Under the pieces are notes generated by a model, which was not told where the DNA came from, did not search any database, and saw only the letters and a program-made list of their open reading frames with translations. This document shows positions 43,450 to 50,477 of a DNA stretch of 50,477 nucleotides, piece after piece. How positions within the stretch are numbered: the first letter of the stretch is position 1; every line of letters begins with the position of its first letter. The translations under genes and the position numbers were made by a program. The DNA comes from Tannerellaceae bacterium (GTDB taxonomy: Bacteria; Bacteroidota; Bacteroidia; Bacteroidales; Tannerellaceae), in NCBI GenBank assembly GCA_021201295.1, contig JAJQFE010000040.1:1-50477 (forward strand), given 5' to 3'.

Positions 43450-44958
43450 TCAGGATTTAGCCGGAATCTTCAGCACCTGTCCCGGACGTATGTTGGAATT
43501 CGGTAATCCATTGGTTTGCTGAATCACTTCTGCTGTTACACCCGGATAACGCCTGGAGATGGAATAAAGGGAATCTCCAGATTGTACGGTGTAGGTTACG
43601 AAACCCTCTTTGTCCACCTGGGTGGTGATGGTAGGGTGAGAAGTGGTTTCCTGTTTTTTAGTAGCGGAGGCAAATCGTACTCCACCGTTATCTACATACA
43701 GTCGTAGCCGTTTACCACTGGCTACCCGGTTTGAGCTTAACCCGTTCCAGGTACGTATTTCTTTGGCGGTAACGCCGTACACATCAGCGATGGTATATAA
43801 TGTCTCTCCCTGTTTGGCAATGTGGGTGATCTGTTCCCGTCTGGAAGAAGAAGAGCCTTCTTCAGTGGCCGGCAGGTAGTTTGCCAGTAATTCTTCTATC
43901 CGGTGTGTATAGACCGTATCTTCTTGTTCTATAAAGGCATAGGTCTGGGCAGCGGGTAGCTTCAGTACGGATGGTTGGGTGTTTCCGGGTATAATATCTC
44001 TTTTATACTGAGGATTTAACGCCCGTAATTGTTCTATCTCAATCTGCAGTAGGTCTGCCACCTGTTCAAAGTGAAGTGCCTGATGAACCATGATGGTATC
44101 TGTTGCCAGTGGTAAGTTGGTCTGTACCGAACAGATATTGTGTTCGCAGTGATAGTTCATAATATAATTGGCGGCTATAAAGAGAGGAACATATAAACGT
44201 GTCTCTTTAGGCAGATAGGGGTAAATATCCCAGAAATCGGTTTTCCCTCTGGATCGCCGGATGGCTTTGTTTATATTTCCGGGCCCGCAATTATAGGAAG
44301 CTAACACTAAATTCCAGTCTCCATAAATAGCGTACATATCCTTGAAATAGTTACAGGCTGCATGGGTTGCTTTGACTGGATCCCGGCGCTCATCTATCAG
44401 GCTATTGATCTCTAACCCGTAACTTTTAGCAGTGGGTAACATAAATTGCCAGATCCCGGCTGCTCCTACCCGTGAAATAGCCGTGGGGTTCAGGGCGCTT
44501 TCTACGATAGCCAGGTATTTTAGTTCTATAGGCAGGTCATGTTCATCCAGTACCTGTTCTATGATCGGGAAGTAGAAATCTGCCATGCCTAGCATATACC
44601 GGATCAGGTTCCTGCGCTTGGCAGCATACAGGTCGATGCAATCCCGCACCGTTTTGTTGTACGTCATAGGGATCATATGGGGAAGCCTGTCTAAGCGTTC
44701 ACGGTAGATAGAGTCATGGAAGAATACATTCTCCTCTTCATCATGGCAAAATTCATCTGTTTTGCTGAAATACTGCACATGCCAGGTATGAAGCAGGCTG
44801 TCTACGTCTGCGTCCAGACTTTCAGGGATCAATCCGATATGGTTGAACAGGGAATCTTCCGAAAGGATGGAATAGTGTTGTTCGTCTATAATTCCTTCCT
44901 GCGCCTGTAAGGTATAACAGGCACAAAATGTGCATAAGCCAACTAAAAATTTATTCAT
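43450..44958 (-). CDS. Lytic transglycosylase with two LysM domains (MltD-like)
   Basis: This 502-residue peptidoglycan enzyme starts with a signal peptide (residues 1-19, ending TLQAQ). The SLT/lysozyme-like domain spans about 130-260: the catalytic Glu stands in LAIVESALNPTAISRVG, followed by AAGIWQFMLPTAKSYGL and the substrate-binding ASYNCGPGN. Two LysM repeats follow near 375-425 (HIAKQGETLYTIADVYGV) and 455-500 (YTVQSGDSLYSISRRYPGV), which bind glycan strands. This is the MltD arrangement. The gene ends the parA-parB-DUF5683-mltD cluster, 7 bp after its upstream neighbour, so it should be cotranscribed with chromosome-partition genes. It is intact. Confidence 0.94.
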   Translation of the reverse strand: MNKFLVGLCTFCACYTLQAQEGIIDEQHYSILSEDSLFNHIGLIPESLDADVDSLLHTWHVQYFSKTDEFCHDEEENVFFHDSIYRERLDRLPHMIPMTYNKTVRDCIDLYAAKRRNLIRYMLGMADFYFPIIEQVLDEHDLPIELKYLAIVESALNPTAISRVGAAGIWQFMLPTAKSYGLEINSLIDERRDPVKATHAACNYFKDMYAIYGDWNLVLASYNCGPGNINKAIRRSRGKTDFWDIYPYLPKETRLYVPLFIAANYIMNYHCEHNICSVQTNLPLATDTIMVHQALHFEQVADLLQIEIEQLRALNPQYKRDIIPGNTQPSVLKLPAAQTYAFIEQEDTVYTHRIEELLANYLPATEEGSSSSRREQITHIAKQGETLYTIADVYGVTAKEIRTWNGLSSNRVASGKRLRLYVDNGGVRFASATKKQETTSHPTITTQVDKEGFVTYTVQSGDSLYSISRRYPGVTAEVIQQTNGLPNSNIRPGQVLKIPAKS

Positions 44959-44965
44959 ACTACTA

Positions 44966-45757
44966 TTAGAATGTTATACTCCAGTTCAATCCTACCATGC
45001 GTGGGGTATATCCTGTTTGTGGTACAACGACTGGTTCTACCCGCATAGAGAGATCCTGGGAAATGTCGAAATTAAATAATTCAGCATCTACATATGCATC
45101 CACCATACAGATAAAATAGAATCCTACGGCGAGGATAATACTGAGATCCCGGTAACGCCGGAAATAATCCTTTTTACGTTTTAACTGATCCTGGAAAGTC
45201 GTATTATTCACCCAATTTTCAGGATTCTCCCGGTTTGTCCTGGAGAGGTAATCTTTCCAGCTATCACGGAAATTACTATAATTTTCATCTAAGCCATATA
45301 AACGGGCATCTTCCATGATGTCTGTATAGGCCTGGTAATAATCCTGGTAGGTCTGGTTATTCCATGTGATGGCATAAATGAATCCCATAAACCCTCCGTA
45401 TACCAGAGGTAATTTCCAGTACTTCCGGTTATATATCTGACCTAATCCGGGAACGATCGCAGAATATATGACTGCTTTGGTTGAATTAGGTTTAGATATT
45501 TTCTTATCCATTTCCAGACCTTCTTTCAAAAAAACGGAATCTGCCACCAGAAATGCTTCCTGAGTAGTAGAATCCGGAAGTGTCTGGGTTTCTGCCGGTT
45601 CAAAAATGAGTTCCGCTGAAACAGAATCCAATAGCATGACCGGGATCGTATCTGTTGGGATCGCTTCTATTTCCTGTGCGTATCCATTCCAGGTACAGAT
45701 CACTGTCATCCAGAGCCAAAAACATATAACCCGGTTAAATTTTATATTTCCCAGCAC
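44966..45757 (-). CDS. DUF5683 family membrane protein
   Basis: This 263-residue protein has an N-terminal hydrophobic signal-like segment, then a variable linker. The DUF5683 core begins at KAVIYSAIVPGLGQIYNRKY with the membrane-associated GGFMGFIYAI region. Another hydrophobic segment stands near YRDLSIILAVGFYFICMVDA, followed by YVDAELFNFDI. The family is almost universal in Bacteroidota at this position behind parB. Its function is unknown; the pattern fits a cell-envelope or membrane-tethered partner of MltD or ParAB. It is part of the four-gene cluster, with 15 bp to parB. Confidence 0.88.
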   Translation of the reverse strand: MLGNIKFNRVICFWLWMTVICTWNGYAQEIEAIPTDTIPVMLLDSVSAELIFEPAETQTLPDSTTQEAFLVADSVFLKEGLEMDKKISKPNSTKAVIYSAIVPGLGQIYNRKYWKLPLVYGGFMGFIYAITWNNQTYQDYYQAYTDIMEDARLYGLDENYSNFRDSWKDYLSRTNRENPENWVNNTTFQDQLKRKKDYFRRYRDLSIILAVGFYFICMVDAYVDAELFNFDISQDLSMRVEPVVVPQTGYTPRMVGLNWSITF

Positions 45758-45772
45758 CTGTTGCCTTTTTTT

Positions 45773-46654
45773 TCATTTCATATTATCCAGTAAGCCTATT
45801 AGCCTTTCCAGTTCTTCTTCAGAACTAAAAGGAATAGATATTTTTCCTTTTCCTTTTTCGTTGTATGTCAGTTGTACTTTGGTACTGAAAAAACGGGACA
45901 GATGGTCTTTTAACAGATTATATTCTTCCGGAAGCATCGGTTTAGTTTTTTTCTTTCCTGTCTTCTCCAGAATTTCTCCTTCGGCTATTCCTCTTACCAG
46001 TTCTTCCACATTCCGGACCGATAATCCTTCGGACAGGATCTGTTCATACAGCGCTAATTGTATTTCCGGATCTTCTACCGGGATCAATGCCCGGGCATGT
46101 CCCATATCGATCTTTTTATCTTTTAATCCCATCTGGATTTCAGCGGGAAGTTTCAATAAGCGGAGATAATTGGCAATAGTGGCCCGTTTTTTACCTACCC
46201 GTTCACTCAGCCGTTCCTGGGTAAGCCCGTAATTATCAATTAATTTCTGATAGGCTAAAGCAATTTCAATTGAGTTAAGATCCTCACGCTGGATATTTTC
46301 AATGAGGGCCATCTCCACTACATGTTCATCTTCGGCTGTTTTAATGTAAGCTGGGATTCTTTCCAGGCCGGCTTTTAACGAAGCCCGGTAGCGGCGTTCT
46401 CCGGAAATGATCATGTATTGATCCGGTCCCACCTCTTTTAAGGTAATCGGTTGGATTACCCCTAACGCACGGATAGACATCGCCAGCTCTTCCAGTGTCT
46501 CTTCCTCAAATATGGAACGGGGTTGGTTGGGATTAGGTTGTATTTTATTGATCTCAATTTCACTAATAGAGGATGACCCTCCTGTTTTCAGGTCGTCCAT
46601 GGTAATTAATGTATCTAATCCTCTGCCAAGTGCCGATTTTTTGCCTATAGCCAT
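45773..46654 (-). CDS. parB: Chromosome partitioning protein ParB
   Basis: This 293-residue protein of the ParB/Spo0J family is a CTP-dependent clamp that loads at parS sites and drives origin segregation. The CTP-binding motif GERRYR stands at 85-90 and the second motif ENIQREDLNSIE near 125. A helix-turn-helix follows (GLTQERLSERVGKKRATIAN, then YLRLLKLP), and the C-terminal dimerisation domain closes the protein. It lies 20 bp behind parA. I did not find a convincing parS sequence in this window, so the sites must be elsewhere or divergent. Its position next to DnaA-box-like repeats makes proximity to the origin plausible. Confidence 0.97.
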   Translation of the reverse strand: MAIGKKSALGRGLDTLITMDDLKTGGSSSISEIEINKIQPNPNQPRSIFEEETLEELAMSIRALGVIQPITLKEVGPDQYMIISGERRYRASLKAGLERIPAYIKTAEDEHVVEMALIENIQREDLNSIEIALAYQKLIDNYGLTQERLSERVGKKRATIANYLRLLKLPAEIQMGLKDKKIDMGHARALIPVEDPEIQLALYEQILSEGLSVRNVEELVRGIAEGEILEKTGKKKTKPMLPEEYNLLKDHLSRFFSTKVQLTYNEKGKGKISIPFSSEEELERLIGLLDNMK

Positions 46655-46674
46655 AAATCTTATCTAACGTTCTT

Positions 46675-47439
46675 TTATTTGTTCTTTTCTATCAGCTCTT
46701 TTGCCAGTTGCATATGATTCAGAGCTCCTTTTGAATCCGCATCATATAACAGAGCCGGCTTTCCGTAACTCGAAGCTTCGCTCAGTTTGATATTCCGCTG
46801 GATAATCGTAGTAAATACCAGATCCCGGAACGGCCGTTTTACCTCTTCATAGATCTGATTCGCCAGACGCAACCGTGAATCATACATCGTGAGAAGAAAA
46901 CCTTCTATTTCCAGTGATGGATTCAGTTTGAACTTAATGATCTTAATGGTATTCAGTAATTTGCTGATTCCTTCCAGTGCAAAATATTCACACTGCACCG
47001 GAATAATGACCGAGTCTGCTGCGGTTAAGGCATTGACCGTGATCAATCCTAACGAAGGAGAACAGTCGATCAGGATGAAATCGTAGATGGTCTTTAATGG
47101 AGTCAGGAGTTGTTTCAGGATCTGTTCCCGGTTTTCCATATTCAACGTTTCGATTTCAGCACCTACCAGGTCAATATGAGAAGTAATTATGTCCAGACCT
47201 TCTACTTCCGTAGGAGTAATGGCCTGCTTGGCATCCTCACCGTTTACCAGGCATTCGTAGATAGACAATTCCATCTGGCGAATGTCTACTCCTAAGCCGG
47301 ATGAGGCATTTGCCTGCGGATCTGCATCTACTACCAATACTTTCTTTTCAAGCACCGCCAATGAAGCTGCCAGGTTGATGGTGGTAGTTGTCTTACCTAC
47401 ACCCCCTTTTTGATTTGCTAAAGCGATAATCTTTCCCAT
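46675..47439 (-). CDS. parA: Chromosome partitioning ATPase ParA (Soj)
   Basis: This 254-residue deviant-Walker ATPase works with ParB to move replication origins apart. The deviant Walker A motif KGGVGKTTT at residues 11-19 carries the signature lysine, and LVVDADPQANASSGLG the second ATP contact. FILIDCSPSLGLITVNAL covers Walker B. There is no N-terminal DNA-binding extension, so it is the small chromosomal type rather than a plasmid ParA. Promoter candidate at 47465-47472. The gene leads the parA-parB-DUF5683-mltD cluster. Confidence 0.97.
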   Translation of the reverse strand: MGKIIALANQKGGVGKTTTTINLAASLAVLEKKVLVVDADPQANASSGLGVDIRQMELSIYECLVNGEDAKQAITPTEVEGLDIITSHIDLVGAEIETLNMENREQILKQLLTPLKTIYDFILIDCSPSLGLITVNALTAADSVIIPVQCEYFALEGISKLLNTIKIIKFKLNPSLEIEGFLLTMYDSRLRLANQIYEEVKRPFRDLVFTTIIQRNIKLSEASSYGKPALLYDADSKGALNHMQLAKELIEKNK

Positions 47440-47464
47440 AAGTAGTCCTAAATTATTACAGTCG

Positions 47465-47472
47465 CAAAACTA
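47465..47472 (-). promoter_or_regulatory. Candidate -7 element of the parAB cluster
   Basis: On the minus strand TAGTTTTG matches TAnnTTTG, about 26 bases before the parA ATG. The upstream element is not clear. Confidence 0.45.
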
Positions 47473-47522
47473 AACATTAAAAAGATATATGCTATCTAAT
47501 TTTTGAAAAACAATGCGTTGCC

Positions 47523-47551
47523 TGTTGATAAGTCGTCCTAACTGTTGATAA
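47523..47551. repeat. Two DnaA-box-like direct repeats
   Basis: TGTTGATAA occurs at 47523-47531 and again at 47543-47551, exactly 20 bases apart, each preceded by C. On the minus strand each reads TTATCAACA, one mismatch from the DnaA consensus TTATCCACA. Two turns of helix between them place both on the same face. They could be origin boxes or a DnaA-controlled operator for parA. Confidence 0.45.
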
Positions 47552-48158
47552 CTTACAAAGATATAGAATTCTCTTTTAATTATCACATCATCAGAAACAA
47601 AAGTCATTGGTCAATCAGAAACCTATTTCCGGAGTTTTAGAGGAATTTTTCTAATTTGTATGGATTCCGGAGAGTTTTTGATTTGTCTTTTTGTTTAATA
47701 TCAGTGTGTTAATAGGTATATATGTCTTGCTTTTAAGGAATTTGTTGATGAAAATAGTATTTTTTGAATTAATTTTTGTCCTCTTTTGTTATTAGTAAAG
47801 TCTGTAAGAATAAAATATTTGTCACTACCTGAGTAGCTCCCTTCAATAAATTAACAGATATGAGGGTAATTCTTTTTGATTTTATTGAAAAAAGAGCTCT
47901 CTATTCTCAATTCCTATATTCATTTACCCGGAAATGATCCGGAAATAGAAACCATTAAAATAGTTTTGTTATCGATTACTGTAAAATGTAAAATCTTTAA
48001 TTTTGCTAAGTGAGTATAGAAATATATATTATTAATGTATAAAGAAAAGGTAATATTGGAATTTGCATTCCGGGTTTGTATTGAAAAAGTAAGTTTTTGT
48101 ACTTGAAAAAGGGCAATAGGATAAGAATGAAGGGCGTTTGAAGAAAAAAGAGAAAAGA

Positions 48159-48189
48159 ATTGTGGATATAAAACTAATCTTTACCTTTG
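48159..48189 (+). promoter_or_regulatory. Promoter of the large secreted-protein gene
   Basis: ATTG (48159-48162) and TACCTTTG (48182-48189) are 19 bases apart. Transcription would begin about 100 bases before the ATG at 48294, so the message has a long A/T-rich leader. Confidence 0.6.
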
Positions 48190-48293
48190 TTGCTGATATT
48201 TTATGAAAAGACTGTAATTCTAACCTAATAAGAATTATAGCGTTTAAAGAAAGACATTTAAGTAACTTTAGTATTAATATTAATTTTTAGATT

Positions 48294-50477
48294 ATGAACA
48301 AAAAGTTTTCTACTTTTTTCATGGCGTGTATGTTCCTTTTAGGAACTGTCTCAGCTTATGCTCAGACTGTTGTGCCTAAATTAGTCAGAGGTGACAATGA
48401 AGGGTTATATCAGTTGAGAGTGGGTTCTGGTGCTGGTGATGCAGCTGACAGTCGTGTACTTGCTATTGATAAGGATGGTATTATCAGAGCCGTAGATGTA
48501 AGAGCAACAAGTACTGAACTAAGTGATTTGGGGATTAACCTGGCTCATACTTTTTGGTGTATGCATGTTACCCAAACTGCTCAAGGAGTTCCTGCTACTT
48601 TTGAGTTCCTGAATAAGGTAACCGGGCAATACCTTTCCGTTACTATGCAAGGCATTGGAGGGACTACTAGTAATATGAACACTGTAATTCAGAAGGGTGA
48701 AGTTGAATCCAATGTTGAAATTTACAACTGGTCATTCTCAGACGGTGTGTTTGCAGATGCTTTAGTGCCTGATCAGCTGATTTCTTTTTATCAGGATGAT
48801 TATGTAGTTGGATTTGTTGTCGATCCTGCTGATTTTGAAGTAGGTATTAAAAAAATGTATAAAACAGATGTCGTTAACGGTGTTGATTATACAGTTTTCA
48901 CTCTTCAGGAAGCCAGAATAATTGTCTTAGATGAACTGGATTTTAATACAATTTTAGCTTATCAAGATGAAGAAGATGGTGTGGAATTAGTATTTGATCC
49001 AACTATTACTAACAATCCTTTCCTTTCTCATGGAAGCTTATATGCTGAACAATCTGATCTGACTGATTATCTGTATATTCGTGATGAAAATAATAATTTC
49101 TTAATGGTCGATACCTCGTACATTAATACTATTGGTACTGACTATTTAGGATATAAATGGGTGGATCTTTCTAAAAAACAGGATCCTATATATTTCTTGA
49201 ATAATGATGATAATTTTATTGGTCAATATAAGTCCAAATTTACTTATTCTCCTTCTACTAATGACTTGGAAATTCAGGTAAGGGAGTCTTCTTATAAATT
49301 AGATAATCGGCCTAATTGGATCAGTTGGATTAATGGTGCTAATGTTAATACTTATACAATAGTATATGACCGTTATATAAGAGTACAGGATTATGGTACA
49401 GAAGGATATAATTTAACTGTATCTGAAAGAGATGGTACTACAGCTGCCCAGCTTAATCAGAATGTTAAGGTTGGTTTTGTAGAATTTGCTGGTTGTGCAG
49501 TAGCTAACGATAAAACTTCTCTTCCAACTGACCTGTATGTAATTACAGATGGCAATGGTAAATATTTAGCTGCTCCTCTGAAACAAACTAATTGGAATGA
49601 AAATGGTGGAACAACTAATGCAAATACAAGAATTGCACAATGGGTAACATTGGAAAGAAATGAGAACCCATGGACTATGCCTGGTTACCAGTGGGTAGTT
49701 AAGAAAACGCAAACTGCTACTACTTTACAGCCTACTTCTCCAATCAAGATTACAAATCGTGAATACAAAAATATTGTTGTAGCAACGAATTTACAATTGT
49801 ATGTTGATTCTGAAAGAACATTAGAGGGCGTAGGAGTAACTACTGATAATTTTGTTCGTGATACAGAAGGTGTAAAAGCTAATCCATATGTTGGATACAG
49901 ACATTTCGATAAAGATTCTCTGTTAATTGCAGGATTTACATTTAAATATTTGCATGAAGCTATTACCGATAATCTTTATCTGAGTATTGGTGGTCTGGAA
50001 AGTGATTCTGTAATTTATGCAGGACAAAAAGTAGTATTTACAATTGATACTATTCCTACTGAGTTCTTAGGTAATGGTAATGGTAATAATACATTAGCAG
50101 AAGATACTATCTTGGTTATACTCCAACAAGAACAGTAAGTGGTCAAACTGTACCTCAGGCTGGTTGGTCATATCTTGAAAGACGTCTTTATACTCTACGA
50201 GTGAAAGGTGCTAAAGAAGATACGTATGTAGTTCTTGATGATGAAAACAGATATGCTGTAACAACTTATAGTGATTGGAAAAGAAGTGCGAAAGGTAAAA
50301 CTCCTGTACGTTTCTATTTGAAAGCTAATAATGAAAAGAATGGTGAGATTTATTACGCATTAGTAGATTATTCTACAAATAATCAAAATGGTAATAATGT
50401 TTCAACTCCTTCTGTATTCCAGACTCCAAAAGGAGGAATCGATGATAACTCATTGATGCTGAACTCTAATCCTTTGG
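48294..50477 (+). pseudogene. Large secreted protein (DUF6383-like), frameshifted and cut by the window edge
   Basis: The protein starts with a signal peptide (MNKKFSTFFMACMFLLGTVS ending AYAQ) and is predicted to be almost entirely beta-strand with repeated blocks such as GLYQLRVGSGAGD, YLYIRDENNNFLMVD and LYVITDGNGKYLAAP, each a strand pair around a short turn. This resembles the long DUF6383-type extracellular proteins of Parabacteroides, known to me only by pattern. The first frame stops at 50138. From about 50107 another frame continues to the window end with LGYTPTRTVSGQTVPQAGW and YVVLDDENRYAVTTY, which repeats the same block style. One missing base near 50106-50110 (AEDT-YLGYT when restored) explains the break. 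The 3' end is beyond the window. Confidence 0.72.

Larger units (their letters stand above)
47440..48293. other. Intergenic region, 854 bp, between parA and a secreted-protein gene
   Basis: No gene is supported here. It contains the divergent promoters at 47465-47472 and 48159-48189 and the pair of DnaA-box-like repeats at 47523-47551. The rest is A/T-rich without obvious structure. Confidence 0.65.

Noticed and set aside
1-50477. CRISPR array, insertion sequence, rRNA operon or prophage
   Set aside because: No regular spacer-repeat pattern, transposase, integrase, rRNA segment or phage structural gene was seen in any frame.

Overview
The window looks like a chromosomal segment from a gut-type Bacteroidota, order Bacteroidales, and Parabacteroides/Tannerellaceae-like is my best guess. 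The grounds are a SusC/SusD pair, Bacteroidota promoters (TAnnTTTG at -7 with TTTG about 20 bases upstream), almost no Shine-Dalgarno sites, DUF4249, DUF4251, DUF3127 and DUF5683 proteins, and a long secreted protein resembling the DUF6383 type at the right edge. The genus is inference; the order is well supported.

Layout, left half. Two tandem tRNA-Asn genes open the window. They are followed by an S41 processing protease, two tandem membrane metallophosphoesterases whose last gene runs 129 bp into the protease tail, and a secreted nitroreductase. Next come a frameshifted outer-membrane receptor and a translationally coupled pair (large membrane protein plus a beta-propeller protein with a CxxCH heme-type motif). 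A SusCD nutrient-uptake pair follows on the minus strand. Then there is a plus-strand operon with a FecCD-type permease, its ATPase and a MATE exporter, a stop-interrupted DUF4251 lipoprotein, a divergent GroES-like protein, an NfnA/NfnB-like flavoprotein pair and, convergent to it, an HSL-family esterase.

Middle, 24.3-34.1 kb. This is an AT-rich accessory zone. A TPR/transmembrane/HTH regulator stands upstream of a lipoprotein, a broken TonB receptor and a frameshifted DUF4249 lipoprotein. Three lipoprotein genes of unrecognised family follow, two of them paralogues. Those three lie between an intact tRNA-Pro(GGG) and a detached copy of that tRNA's 3' end, the geometry of an integrated tRNA-borne islet that has no integrase. 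I regard this as the most interesting structure in the window.

Right half, 34.2-50.5 kb. This is housekeeping DNA: aroB, alaS, an M23 peptidase with a MerR regulator, a DUF3127 protein with an SSB-like tail, a cation exchanger with one internal stop, rel/spoT, and mltD-DUF5683-parB-parA. DnaA-box-like repeats lie upstream of parA. The window ends inside a long secreted protein with a frameshift.

Eight single-base frameshifts and four in-frame stops break eight genes here. Seven of the eight broken genes encode envelope or secreted proteins and the eighth is an inner-membrane exchanger, while the long housekeeping genes are intact. Most frameshifts sit in short A-tracts. They may be assembly errors, true decay, or on/off switching; the sequence alone cannot decide.
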